Positions 32,112-43,414 of a stretch of 64,000 bases of DNA are shown piece after piece. Numbering within the stretch: position 1 is the stretch's first letter; the number at the start of each line of letters is the position of its first letter. The position numbers were made by a program, and so were the translations under genes. The notes under the pieces were generated by a model. It did not search any database, had not been told where the DNA came from, and worked only from the letters and a program-made list of their open reading frames with translations. The stretch is from Leptodontidium sp. MPI-SDFR-AT-0119 (lineage: Eukaryota > Ascomycota > Leotiomycetes > Helotiales > Leptodontidiaceae): positions 5,890,001-5,954,000 of the forward strand of contig JAHLEZ010000001.1 of assembly GCA_020726505.1 (NCBI GenBank), in the 5' to 3' direction.

Positions 32112-33666
32112 TTACACAACACGAGGACGATGCGACACGGTACTCTCTCTGATATCCTTGCCCTTCTCCTTACTGCGCTTGAAGATGACAGACAGCGCAC
32201 TCTTCTTCTTCTTCTCTTTCTCGGAGACCACAATCTCCTTTCCCTTGCTCTCCTTACGGCTCTTCGAGCTACGCCCGCTCTCAGACGGAGGCATCGTACT
32301 TGAGGACCGGATCGGGATGTCTCGTTGACGAAGAGTGGATTCGCTTCCAGCTCTCCGAACGGTACGTTCACTTCTCGCGCTTCCACTAACGACACTCTCA
32401 GCTCGAACACTTTCAGCTCGCACACTCTCTGCTCGAACGCTTTCTGCTCGAACACTCTTCCCACGACGCTCCTCTCTCCTGCGTTCCTTGATACGCTCTT
32501 TCTTCTGTCTTGCTGCTTCAGGAGTGATGAACTCCCCATCAACGCTGGTAGCCACGCTCTGGGCTTCTGCATCGGCAATACCACGTCTCCATGTATCAAT
32601 GCTGCCCATCTCTGTACCTTCGTACACCATGGCCTCTTCCATCCGGTTGGCTTCCTTGTGGGCTTCGTTGTTGGCCTGGATCTTCTTGATGATCTTATAG
32701 CCACCGAACATGACGACCGTGACTCCAAGCGCAACACCACCCGCAATCAAGAACTGAGGCGAGGCGAGAAGAGCGAAGACCGCGGGGGACGAGGACTTCA
32801 AAGCCGTGAGAATACCCGGCGACATCTTTGTCAAGATGTTGGAGAGTTCGGCGAGGGTCAGTGCAACAGCTGCCATTGCCTCTGGGTTGGATTGCAGATT
32901 TGCGATGATGGCCGTAGCGGAATGCTGTAAGCAGTGCGCTTCCAAAAGCAACTCGTCCAGTTTGTTCATTGTAGCCTTCAACTCTAGCTCCTTCTGCGCC
33001 TCATCTACTTCTGCCACTTGTAGGTCCGGGGGAAGTTTGCCATACGCGAGATGCATGTCGATCTCTTCTGCATGGAAGTCAGGATTCGACTGGCTGCGAG
33101 GTGGCATTCGTGTGAGCTGCGAGGCATATGGTGGTGGAAGTGTGCCTGATACAACACTAGGTGAGGCATCTGGGAAGTCGGTGTGTCGTCTCTGGAGGAC
33201 TGGATGGGACATTTCCGTTGCGACTTGGGGAGGGAGGTATTCCCGAGGGGAGTGACTACCCGTACGAGATCCATGGTGGCTGCGACTTCTCCTGGACGAA
33301 GTTACACTGCCCTCGGAGATATGCGAGAGGTTGCTTTCGGTGAGAGGAGGCCGAGATGGGTTCGCAGGATCTCTGTGTCGGTGGGAACGAGATGATCGGT
33401 GCGAATGTCTCGAGGAACTGGTTGATCGAGTCTCTTCCCGTGCTTGTATGAGCTTCTGATCGTTCTTGTATTTGATTCGAGCATGATGCTCTGCTTTCAG
33501 CTCGGCCTTCTTGTCCTGGTAGGCGTCCTTCGCATCTTTGAAGATATTGACTAGGTGTTTGCCCTGGAGTCCATTAGCTAGGAACCGGGGAAAGTACGGG
33601 GAAACATACGGTGCTGACGACCTTCCCGGACTTGTTGATTATTGTAACTGTCTCCATGAGAGGCAT
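32112..33666 (-). CDS. Conserved fungal membrane-anchored protein with SVRAE pentapeptide repeats
   Basis: Exons are 33666-33610 and 33563-32112, giving 502 residues. The junction restores VVSTGKHLVNIFKDAKDAYQ. The N-terminus MPLMETVTIINKSGKVVST followed by KHL..IFK.AK.AY matches a widespread Pezizomycotina family of unknown function. A basic Ser/Arg/His region (residues about 55-140) precedes a helical core (ELELKATMNKLDELLLEAHC) and a hydrophobic segment AVFALLASPQFLIAGGVALG/VTVVMFGG at about 285-310, probably a membrane helix or hairpin. Beyond it come DGEFITPEAARQKKERIKERRR and four copies of SVRAE, and a Lys-rich tail. I do not know the function. The combination of a membrane segment and long charged tails suggests an anchored cytosolic adaptor, which is inference. 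Confidence 0.8.
32398..32457 (-). repeat. 15-bp coding minisatellite, four units
   Basis: Four imperfect 15-bp units encode SVRAE x4 within the conserved membrane protein gene. The unit on the plus strand reads approximately GCTCGAACACTTTCA with third-position changes. The unit length is a multiple of three, so copy-number change would keep the frame. Confidence 0.8.
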
Positions 33667-36198
33667 TTTGAGGGTATTTGAATGGTATTGCGGTGTTCGA
33701 AGGCCAGCTTCGAGGGATTATATCGTGTGATTTTGGGAGTTCGTTCGCAACAAAATGCGGTGAGGGATATACTTAAAGGCCCAACACAACAAGAGCAAAA
33801 CAAAGCATGTACAAAATCTTTTATGTCGATGATGCTAACAATAGCTCAGTCTTCGAGATGAAGACAAGAGAGCAGATGGTGCTCACAAAGAGGGGATCCC
33901 TCTCGAGACATATCACAGAAACCGGGAGAAGTGAGCTGGGTGAGTGAGTGCCTGTGAGGCGAAAGAAAGCGCCCTCTTTATCGCGATTGGAGGTGGACAT
34001 GGTGATCTGCAAGCCTGCCACCCAATGATCCCAGCAGGGCAGGCCTCGATATCTGGCGGCGTCTAAGTGGTACCAAGTATAATTTACCAGGCAAAGCTCC
34101 CTGCCTGCTAATGCATACTACTGCAAAATGCCTCGAAGTAACCGAGAGAGTATGGTGTCGCGGATAGACGGCCAGGAGCCGATGCATTGGGTTGGGCTTC
34201 ACTCTGGTGATGGGCAAATTTTGACTGCTGGCGCTTCATGATTTGACCGCGGTACACCGCTGGAACCGCCACTGCAGCTGGACAAGGGTCAGTGAAGGCA
34301 GTGGAAGGTGGGGTGGTGACTGGTCGAGAGTGCGGAGAACCGATAAAGCTGTGGCGCAGCAGCTACTGACCTAAAGCCGCGTCTTCTCTCGCCTTCGCTC
34401 CAAAGTGAAGCTGTCTCGTGTGTCTCGGCTGTCTCAAAACATCTCAAAACATCGTCGGATGGCAGTGCAATAACCGCGCGGCATGGCCTAGGCCTAAATA
34501 CCCCTTGAGATTGATTGAGTTTGAGGGTAACACATGGGTGAAGACTACGAGCATGTGACTAACTACGGGGATAATAACTACTGAACGATTGGAAAGTTGC
34601 TTGAGAGGCTCCGCTCCGCAATTAGTTGTGTTGATTCAGACTTTTGATTCTTGCATCAACGAAAGCGCCGAGAATAACGAACTAGGACTACGAAGACATT
34701 GAGTTGACATTGCTCTTTTTGGGGAGGAATTGGCCATGGGAGCAAATCGAGCTGCAGGTCAAGGGTTCTCGCAGTATTTCTCGCCGAACAAGTGGTCTTG
34801 GACTAAGGAGCGAAGGGTGCAAGTGTTCACATATGTGATGTGTTGATATACAGTGGCAGGAGCCACGATGGTGGCGACTGCTGATACCAAATTGAAGTTT
34901 CAATACATACTGATCTGGCGTTCGCCTTTTCCCATTCTTTGATGAGTGTTGTTGAACTCGGCTGCTGATGAGTGTGACCTGGAGTATGTTGCAACGAACG
35001 AAACGATGCAGCGGGAATTTGAACCCTCAGACTCTGGATTGAAAGAGATTTTTTTTATTTTTAATGTTCAAATGGAGAATCTTCTTCAAACTGACTGACA
35101 AAGAAGTTCCGTCGTACCGATGCCATCTCTTGCTGCTACTCGCTTCCGCCTGGGACTGAACCAATTGAGAGATTGTACTTCGTACTGTACCAATGTGCTA
35201 CAAGTGACTATCTAGAAAAGCAATAGTAAGTCTGGGAATATTTCACATGCGCTTCTCCATACAAGAATTAGGCATGGGTTGACTCGCGGATCTACCTGAA
35301 TTCCTACCGATTGTTCATCAGAGCCGTGTTGAACTTTCAACAACAATTGGTTTGCCCGAGGCAACTTTCTGATGCCATGTTCAAGGTAATGGAGAATAAA
35401 TCGAGCACGACAGAAGCTGCTTGTAGGAATCACAATAAATCATTCTAGCCGTAGAGATCAAGCAATCAGTAGTGTTGAATTAGTCGTTCAGAAGTGATGT
35501 CATGCCGGAAAAATCTCCAGAATTGAAAGGTTGTGATCAGGGGATGGATCAGGTTTTGGAGTCATAAGGGGCCTAAGCGAGAGGGATTCAGGTTGCCCAG
35601 TCCACTATCAGAGTGTCGCGATAAGCCCGGAAAATAAAGTCAACAAATCGGTTCCGCGCATCCAGACCTCTCACCACTGCAAACCAAGGCAAGCTGCATA
35701 CAACCTGCATACTACCTTACTCTCTCTCTCACACACCTTAACTCGTCTGCTATCAATGCCCAATACAAAATCGATTTGATAATCTAGATTCTATACGAGT
35801 CCACTAGTGCGCTTCCTGAGTGGTGTGCGCAATAAAAAAAAACAATTGGGAGGGCTGGTAATTGGGTGGCTGGAAACCAACGACAATATCAACCTCCTGC
35901 TTTTCTAAGTTCCCCCTTCCAAACTTCCCTCTCCCATCTCTCTCACACAAACATTCCAGTCATTCTCTCTAATTCTAGACTTCGTGCGCATCGTTTTTTC
36001 GAAGGCCGATTGTCAATAGTGTCGCAGATACATACATACATCACTCAACACATTCGTTTTGCTACTTTCCAAGCTTTCGGAGCTTGAAGGCGGGGTTAAC
36101 CACCACACCGCTGCTGCTGCGAGTTCTCGATCTCGACAGCGATTCGAATCAGCGGAAGCAAACAACTCAATTCGAATCCTTCCATTCAAATCGACAAA
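33667..36198. other. 2.5-kb intergenic, divergent promoter region
   Basis: It separates the SVRAE-repeat gene from the cysteine-rich surface protein gene. I find a T-rich run at 35049-35060, CT repeats near 35720-35735 and pyrimidine-rich leader-like sequence from 35880 to 36090. No coding region, tRNA or repeat family was recognised. The spacer is much longer than the local norm. Confidence 0.5.
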
Positions 36199-37414
36199 AT
36201 GCGACTCTCACAGACTCCCCCGAGTCTGCTCTCCCTCCTGTTTGTGGTACTCTCACAAACCGATCTCGCCAATGCCGGACCATACCCAAAGGACGAACTA
36301 CACAACCTCGGCTTCGCATTTCTCCAACCTAGACAATGTGTTATGTACTGTGGTTCTGAGAACCAATATTGCTGTACGGCAGGTCAAGGATGCTTCACGA
36401 CCGCGAACATAGCCGGCTGTACTGCGACTGCTGGGCTTGTCCCTGGAGCTGGAGCTGGAGCTGGAGGATATGGAGTCTACACAACTACCTGGACGGAGAC
36501 GGATCTCGTCACCAAGACAGCAACAATCAGCTATGCACTCTCGACAACTCCAGTGGTCGTAGCGCCTGTACCGACCGCAGCGAATACTCCTCTCATCTGC
36601 ACTACAAGCCTAGGTCAATCTTCTTGTGACAAGATCTGCTGTGCAGCCGACCAAAGATGCGCCGGTCCTAATACCTGCACTGCATACTCCTCGACCTATC
36701 TCGGAACTTCAACATATGTTGCTCCAGTTCGACCTACCAGCGGAGGAGTCTCGACAGCTACTTTGGTTACCTCAGCGACAACAACTGTTCCTTTCCAAGC
36801 CCCAGCCACAGCAAGCGGCAGCACATTTCCCATCACTGAAGATAACGGCGGCGGTGGGCTGAGTGCTGGTGCAATTGCAGGAATTGTCATTGGTGTGATC
36901 GCCGGTATCATTCTCCTACTTCTGCTCTGCTTCTGCTGCATTGTCAAAGCCGGCTTCGACGGCCTTCTCGCAATCTTCGGACTTGGAAAGAAGAGACGCA
37001 GATCTACGGAGCGCGTAGAGGTCATTGAGGAGAGGTATTCTCGACACGGAAGCCACGCCGGAGGAGCATCCAGACGAGACACGCACACTGGATGGTTCGG
37101 AGGCTCCAGACCCGCCAGAGTCACCGAGAAGAGGAAGAAAGACAGCGGACTCGGTGGACTGGGCATGGTTGGTGCCGGTCTCCTTGGTCTAGCAGCTGTG
37201 TTGGGGTTGAAGAGGAGCCACGATAAGAAGTCGAAGTCGCACAGGTCGGATGTTAGTGCTTCATCGTACACCTACTCCGATTCATACACGGGCACTAGCG
37301 CAAGTAAGTAACACCAAGTCCCCCTCGAAAACTCGTTCTAACAAACTCCCAGGTAGTGCAAGTTCAGACCGCAGGACGAGGGAAAGCAGGGGAACCCGTC
37401 ACACACGGCGGTAG
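36199..37414 (+). CDS. Cysteine-rich, single-pass surface protein of unknown function
   Basis: Exons are 36199-37303 and 37353-37414, giving 388 residues. A signal peptide covers about residues 1-26 (LLSLLFVVLSQTDLANA). The outer part has two short Cys-rich modules: PRQCVMYCGSENQYCCTAGQ (about 44-63) and TSLGQSSCDKICCAADQRC (about 136-154), each followed by Ser/Thr-rich text likely to be O-glycosylated. A strong membrane helix lies at about 221-247 (GAIAGIVIGVIAGIILLLLL then CFCC). The cytosolic tail is basic (KKRRRSTERVEVIEE) and ends in Ser/Thr/Arg-rich sequence. This topology resembles fungal wall-stress or sensor-like proteins, but no WSC or other named domain is visible, so I give no function. 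The adjacent cutinase-like gene is in tandem 634 bp downstream. Confidence 0.8.
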
Positions 37415-38048
37415 ACCCTCATTCTCTCATCAAACTTAGATTGGCATTTTGCATTGTATTTGGAGCGAATGGCGTTTACATAGGATGGAAGAACGGAATC
37501 ATTTCTTTTTGCATCTGCGACATAGGAAAGGAAAGCCAACACAAGGCAAGGCACAGAAATTGTGAATACGACGAAGGCGTGGATGAAATCATGGATATAC
37601 CGACGACTCAGATCTGGTGAACGAGGAAGCATGAAAATAAGGGATGAAAGGGCTAATGATTTGATGCGAGGATGGCTGGGTTTGGTTGTAAAATAGTTTA
37701 CCTTTTTCTCAATTGTGTAAACCCTGGCCCGAAGGCTTATTCTGATCTCAGTGTTCGCGGGGACCAATCGCAACTTCCAGACCTATTTTGTTTCGTGCGT
37801 ACTCACTAATATATTCTTGGCAAGTGCCTGGAAGTTGTTTCAACCCTACAAACATAGGTCAGGAGGACAGTGTGTGAGTTACTGTGGTTTGTGACTGCTG
37901 CTTGAACCGGTGGTATATGAACATCTTGCTGTCGTTTTCTTTTTGTTCTTAGAATCAGCTGTCCCGTTACTTTGCATTTCAACTTTTTAATTTCAGATAA
38001 TCTTTCCTCTTCTCTTCTATTGGCAGTGCCGAAACAGAATTTTTCATA
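37415..38048. other. Intergenic, tandem genes
   Basis: It holds the 3' flank of the surface protein and the promoter of the cutinase-like gene, with a T/C-rich tract at 37925-38030 just before the start. Nothing else is seen. Confidence 0.5.
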
Positions 38049-39122
38049 ATGCGATCTCTTGCTTCGTTCATCATCCTCGCTCTTCCCTTAACCCTAGCTA
38101 CACCTGCTCCTGTTCCCGCTCCAGCAGCTGGAGATGTAAGTTCAGTTCATATTCCTGACCAATCCTTCTCCGATCTCTCAACAGAACTTGGACCTCTACC
38201 ACCCACTTACATGGCAAGTTGCTTTGCTTACAATCACATCCAGCTCGGTTCAGCAACAACTCAAAATGGCCTCACAGCCGGCGGCTGCAAACCCATGACG
38301 ATAATCTTCGCGCGTGGCACAACCGAGCAAGGAAACGTCGGGACTCTCTCAGGACCACCGTGGTTCGATGCTATGGGGAAGATAGTAGGGCCTCAGAATC
38401 TTGCTGTGCAAGGTGTCGAGTATCCTGCCGAGTACGTTCACATCACGTCTCCACCGCAAAGTCCATGGTTCACATATTTCTCGCACTTTCGACTTTTAGA
38501 AGAGACTGCAGAGTTATGTAACGAGATGGAATGTGTTGTGCTGATTGCTCTCTCTGTAGTATTCCAGGATTTCTGGCAGGTGGTGATAAGAAAGGGAGTG
38601 CGAAGATGGCTCAGCTTGTGATGCAAGCTATGAAGACGTGCCCGAATACCAAAGTCGTGATGGCCGGATACAGGTAAGATCACATCTTCCCAAGCCACCC
38701 TATCCTTTGAACTGTCTAGATCTGACCCCATTGCAGTCAAGGAGGCCAACTATGCCACAACGCAGCAGCCATGCTACCACCAGCCACGGCCGCGAAAGTC
38801 TCCTCAGGTACGTGCTTTATACCCACAATTCCAATTCCAATTCCAATTCCAATCCCAACTCCAAACACCATATCAATTGCCCGTCGGTCTTGTTATTGGA
38901 GCTTCGCTTACCGACTATCCAATATCAACAGCTGTAATTTTTGGCGATCCCATGAACGGGAAACCAGTCGCTGGTATCCCAGCCGCGAAGACGAAGGTTA
39001 TCTGCCACCAGGGCGATAATATTTGTGCTGGGGGCAATCAGATCTTGATGCCTCATCTTACGTACTCCCAGAATGCTGGGGAAGCGGCGAAATTTGCTGC
39101 CGCTGCTGCGGGGATGGCTTGA
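38049..39122 (+). CDS. Secreted cutinase-family esterase
   Basis: Exons are 38049-38431, 38560-38673, 38737-38807 and 38932-39122, giving 252 residues. A signal peptide is present (MRSLASFIILALPLTLATPA), then an Ala/Pro stretch. The catalytic triad of the family is visible. The Ser166 motif GYSQGG is rebuilt across intron 2, whose junction falls inside the Ser codon. Asp218 lies in CHQGDNIC and His231 in PHLTY, with the usual 13-residue spacing. Cysteines at expected places (ASCF, GGCK, CP, VICH, NIC) support disulfides. TIIFARGTTEQGN is the family N-terminal strand and ADIPGFLAGG follows intron 1. Family members cleave cutin or acetyl-xylan esters; the substrate cannot be told from sequence alone. 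Intron 3 contains an AATTCC microsatellite. The gene is convergent with the THN reductase gene. Confidence 0.88.
38827..38853. repeat. (CCAATT)n microsatellite within an intron
   Basis: About four and a half copies of CCAATT occur inside intron 3 (38808-38931) of the cutinase-like gene, followed by decayed copies. This makes the intron 124 nt, longer than its neighbours. Confidence 0.85.
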
Positions 39123-39455
39123 TGATGGTGCTTGGAATGGTTCGGACTTGGATTCTGGAAATATATTTTTTGTTGATGATGCTCCTTATTTTGCTGTATA
39201 TATCAACTTACCTCTCAAAGTCCATGCCAGTGATGTTTAATGTTCTGATCAGATGCAGTTTTGGAGGATGAAGACAGCAATGCTCTGTGCCAATGGTGTC
39301 GTGGTTTACTCTGCCCATCAGATCTCAATCACCGGTGTCCGAGATGTAAGTTGTAAGGCATCTTTCAAGTCAATATGCAATGTCTTTGAATTTGAATTTG
39401 CTTGAATTCCAGATTATAGCTGTCTAATTATAACACTAAAACAATGCATTCCGCT
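39123..39455. other. Intergenic, convergent 3' flanks
   Basis: It joins the cutinase-like and THN-reductase stop codons, with T-rich patches. No gene is seen. Confidence 0.5.
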
Positions 39456-40508
39456 TTACATGCAAGCAGCACCGTCAATGCCCAGAACCTTTCCATTGAT
39501 CCATTCACCATCTTGTGAAGCGAGGAAGCATACTACGCGCGCAACATCAATAGGAAGACCAACTCTGTGCAATGGAGACCATGTGCAAGCATACTGTGAT
39601 GATACGTCAGCTTCAAGTAGTAAACGGGATTAAGGAAGTGGGGTTTCTCACCTCGTCGACTTGATCATCGTTGAGCTTCTCTCCTCCTGGGATGTACTCT
39701 CGGCAGACCTTGTGGTACATGTCGGTCTTGATTCCACCTGGGGCTATGCAGTTGACTGTGATTTGCTTGTCACCCATATCTATGGCAGTCAGCAAGTATC
39801 CTCTGAAGAAAGAAATGCAAAATTCAAGACTTACCAATTGCCATGCATCGGACGAATGTCTCGATGGCACCCTTACTTCCAGAGTACAGAGTGTGCTTTG
39901 GAACGCCCTTAGCCTGACCAGTGATACTTCCCATCAAGATCAAACGACCACCAATAGACAAGTGCTTGTAAGCTTCCCTCGCGACGAAGAACTGGCCACG
40001 GGTGTTGATGTTCATCACGCGATCATACTCCTCCTCGGTAACATCCTTGACGTGGCCGAAAGACACAACACCAGAGTTGGAGCAGACGATGTTGAGCTCG
40101 CCAAAGTGGGCAACGGCTTGCGCGAACAGCGAGACGATGTCCTTGACTACCGATACGTTTGCTTGGATGGCGATGGCTTCGCTTCCTGACTTTACGATCT
40201 CGGCAACTACCTCGTCGGCGGCTTCTGAGCTGTGGGCGTAGTTGACGACGACTTTTGCTCCTCTGCGTCCCATCTCAAGAGCCATCTCGCGGCCAATTCC
40301 TCGTCCTGTACCAGTCTTTAGCTTCACAGCTCATTCCAAGATATAAAATTCACTCACCTGATCCAGTCACGAGTGCGACCTTGCCTTGGAGACTAGCAGA
40401 TCCAATACCCAATGGTCCACGAACAGTCGAAATCAAAGGCGTTGAAGCTGGTGCCTCAACTGGGGCACTGCCGTTAACGTGGCCATTTGATTCTCCGTTA
40501 GTCGCCAT
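39456..40508 (-). CDS. 1,3,8-trihydroxynaphthalene reductase (DHN-melanin)
   Basis: An SDR-family NADPH reductase of the DHN-melanin pathway (BRN1/THR1 type), reducing trihydroxynaphthalene to vermelone and often tetrahydroxynaphthalene to scytalone. Exons are 40508-40358, 40305-39835, 39779-39652 and 39593-39456, giving 295 residues. The Rossmann motif TGSGRGIG is split by intron 1. Catalytic Ser177, Tyr191 and Lys195 (LMGSITG...YSGSK) have the expected spacing. [13 protein letters not shown] and [18 protein letters not shown] are typical of this subfamily, and the protein ends in [10 protein letters not shown]-terminal methionine is a known feature of the rice-blast trihydroxynaphthalene reductase. 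No polyketide synthase or scytalone dehydratase is nearby. A TATAAA element sits about 190 bp upstream. Confidence 0.92.
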
Positions 40509-42553
40509 GGTGATAGATTTGGTAATGCGAAGTGCTAGTAAGCGAGTGGGTTGTCAAGAACGAAGGTATGGATATGGCGAAGGGTATATTGCTGAGATCA
40601 AAGGCTGTCTGATCGATAGATAGATAGAGTGATTGATTGATCGATTGAATGGTGCTGATAAAGATCTGTTCCGGAAAAGGGAACCTCGCTCACTCTTTAT
40701 ATACACAGCAGCATCCTCGCCCTTCGGCCATTGCCAGTCTGTCTTAGCTAGGACATCTCTTCTCGAAAATAAATTCGGACATTCGCCTCTTCGCGCTTTC
40801 GCATGGCCGAAATGGAAGGGTAGGATCTGTGTCATCTCGTTTTAGCCATCACGTCGTTCGCGGGCGCTGTGGTTGTGCGTTGATTGAGCTGTCCGTGAAG
40901 CCATCGGATGTCCGTACAGTGTTGAGAAGGGAAGAGTGCCGCCAAGGCCTGGTTGCTGTGTTGTGGCCCGCTTCATAGGCTCGCTAACCGGGCGGCTTCA
41001 TCAGGGGCACGTCCGGAGTCCGGTCAAGTACTCCAGGAGAGCAACGAGCAAAAGACAGACATCTCGAATTTCATTACCATTTATCACCACAATAATAATA
41101 AATCCCTGCACCGATTACTCTATCTTTGACGTGACCAGGGGCTTTTGAGTTATGGTTAAATTGACGTCTGATTTGATGGCAAGAGAAGTATATCTGAAGC
41201 TACATAACCCCAACCATTTCCCTCTGACCCCCGGATACTAACTGGACTGGATTGGACTGGACTTCGGATTAATCGTTCAGGATATCGCTCTTCCTTCGGA
41301 TCTCAGCTGTAGCTGGACTACTCACAGGCTCTACTCCTACTCCTACCCAAGGACATCGAATTCCCAACACAAAAGCACCGTGTAGCCTCCGGACCGTAGC
41401 ACATCAACTAGCTGTCAACGCTCAAGCATCCAGGCTCCAGGTACACATAGAAGATGGTGGCGGCGGCTCCCCGAGAGTTAAAACCCAAGACCAGAATATC
41501 TCGGACCCCACAGATCTTCTGATCACCTTTTAGCGGTCGGACCCGAAACTTTCCTACCGCCGCATTGTACTGCACTGCTCAACCGCAAGAACAATACGAA
41601 GTTCCGAGATGGTGCTGTGGTGGCACAGCAATCATGGTGGACTGCGATGGATGTATGCCTTGCCGGCCTGTTACTCAACAAACTGCCTCTCGAGATCTTG
41701 AAAGAATTCTCAATTCAAAGATACCTCCCTCACCAGATCTTGGTTTGCTTCAAAGGAGACTTGATTGTATAATCGTCAAATTTGCGATTTCTATCCAGAT
41801 CAAAACAGTTTGAACCTTGGCTTGCCAAACAAAGTCCTTATCTTTCAAAGCGTCTGCCTGTCTTCTGCTCCTTGCCATGCTTCATAGCCATCGGTGGGCC
41901 ACGAACCTATCTATGAAATGAAAGAAATGGAATGAAAGCTGTCATTCAAGTGAATGCAACGTAAAGTGAAATTGTGATTTTTCTGTCTGTGGGGTAAGCA
42001 CAACTGCAGCGGCAGACGGTGGCGCGCTGGAAATGTCCATAGTTATCTCTTGTATGGTGCAAACCACCATGCTCAAACGGCTTTCTGGGACAAGGAGTTC
42101 TTGCAGCAAAGTTTGCGTGCTATTTCGATTCCTTTCTCGTTCTCTTCAAAAATTAGTTCGAGGTTTGATTCAATAAGAAAGTCTTGTGATTGTTAGGAGA
42201 AGGGTTGTGTGTTTGATTGCTGTACTACTGAAAGAATTGCGTAAGAAGTTAAACCCCCGTAAGGGTTGCGACCTCAGTACTTCTGTATCTTTGTCCAACT
42301 CATGAAGCCATGCAGATTCATTACTGCTTCTTTCACCTTCCAATCTTCACGGCGTGATGCATCCTCAATCACGAGCCTTTGCCAACAACCATGTAGCTGC
42401 AAATGGCACCTGATCGCAAGAAGTAGAAGTAGCATATAACCACGAGAGCCCCCTCCAAATTGAGCATCAGACTAGACCATCTGACTGGCCTGCCACAATC
42501 CAACCACCAATCGTCTTCCGTTCCAGAACAACTCCAATCTCGATCGCGCAACG
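40509..42553. other. 2-kb intergenic, divergent promoter region
   Basis: It lies between the THN reductase and the unknown acidic protein gene. GGACTGGATTGGACTGGACT-type repeats sit near 41240-41265 and CTACTCCTACTCCTAC near 41330-41347. A short AACCC..GGGTT inverted repeat is at 42252-42267. Small open frames have no support. Confidence 0.5.
40696..40703 (-). promoter_or_regulatory. TATA box of THN reductase gene
   Basis: TATATAAA reads on the minus strand about 190 bp upstream of the THN reductase start codon. The distance is compatible with a leader of about 150 nt. Confidence 0.5.
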
Positions 42554-43414
42554 ATGTCTCGAAATACCGGCTTCTACCACTCGCCGCTCGCCCACAGAGG
42601 CCGCAGCCAGTACGATCCCCGTCTAGCTGTTGCTGATTTCCTCGCAGACAACCGATATCCACACTTTGGCCCTCCCGGTCGATACATCCCATTTTACCTT
42701 GAGTTCTACGATATCCGAGACTACTCTCCACCTGGAAACTTCGGAAATGGCGACGGTAGACCAGAGCCGCAAGCATTGAAGCCTGTCTTCAGAAACCCCC
42801 GCCCGAGACCAAGCATGTCAGGACAAGGCAAGGAAGGACAGCCGACGGGCAAAGCCATGAAGAAATTGCACAAGATCCTCACCGCGGCTGAACAAACATA
42901 CTCCGCCTTCCAGGACGAGTTCGACTCTGAGATTGAACCAATCAAGAAGTATGCAACACCCGAAAGCATGGTCGACCGGATGTGGAACATGAAGTTCAAT
43001 GGCAAGAAAGGCAATGCGGACAATGAAGATGCGCCAGAGAAAGGAGAAAAGTTTGCGAAGAAGCACAATGACGCAGTGACGAAGTTGGGTTCGGCGCTGT
43101 TTGACGCTGTCCATTCGACAGATGGACAAGGTCGACAATCTCGTAAGAGCAAGCACCGTGCGGAAAATGCCGATCGCCTCCGCGAAAAGGTCGAAACGGC
43201 AAGCTCACAGATCATGAGTCTGCTGAAGAAGCTCCCAGACGATCGCGAGTATTGCGCTTCACTATTGGGAGAGCTAAAATTGTTGATAGCTTTGGTAGAC
43301 CCGGATGAGGCTACCAACGTAGCTCTGTACAAATTAGGAGACGCTGATGAAGATGGAGCAAGTGATGCCGAGGGAGATGAGGAGGAACAAGGTGGCGGAG
43401 GAAATGATTGGTAA
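42554..43414 (+). CDS. Unknown acidic-tailed helical protein
   Basis: An intronless frame of 286 residues from the ATG at 42554 (context ACGATGTC). The N-terminus is rich in aromatic residues and Pro (GFYHSPLAHRGRSQYDPRL, YIPFYLEFYDIRDYSPPG). The middle is Lys/Glu-rich and mostly helical (KAMKKLHKILTAAEQTYSAF, EKVETASSQIMSLLKKL). The C-terminus is an acidic run with a Gly-rich end (DEDGASDAEGDEEEQGGGGNDW). No signal peptide, membrane helix or named domain is visible. Codon use is even and the frame dense with C/G third positions, so I take it as real. It does not resemble any family I can name. Cytosolic or nuclear location is likely from composition only. Confidence 0.72.
   Translation: MSRNTGFYHSPLAHRGRSQYDPRLAVADFLADNRYPHFGPPGRYIPFYLEFYDIRDYSPPGNFGNGDGRPEPQALKPVFRNPRPRPSMSGQGKEGQPTGKAMKKLHKILTAAEQTYSAFQDEFDSEIEPIKKYATPESMVDRMWNMKFNGKKGNADNEDAPEKGEKFAKKHNDAVTKLGSALFDAVHSTDGQGRQSRKSKHRAENADRLREKVETASSQIMSLLKKLPDDREYCASLLGELKLLIALVDPDEATNVALYKLGDADEDGASDAEGDEEEQGGGGNDW

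Noticed and set aside
35013..35026. B-box-like word GGTTCAAATTCCC on the minus strand
   Set aside because: It has one extra base relative to a canonical B-box and no A-box or cloverleaf upstream.
38136..38184. GT..AG unit near the cutinase N-terminus
   Set aside because: Removing its 49 nt would shift the frame before the conserved strand; the unspliced reading keeps the family sequence.
41565..41813. 82-codon plus-strand frame in the large spacer
   Set aside because: It has no codon bias or motif, and the region looks like promoter sequence.
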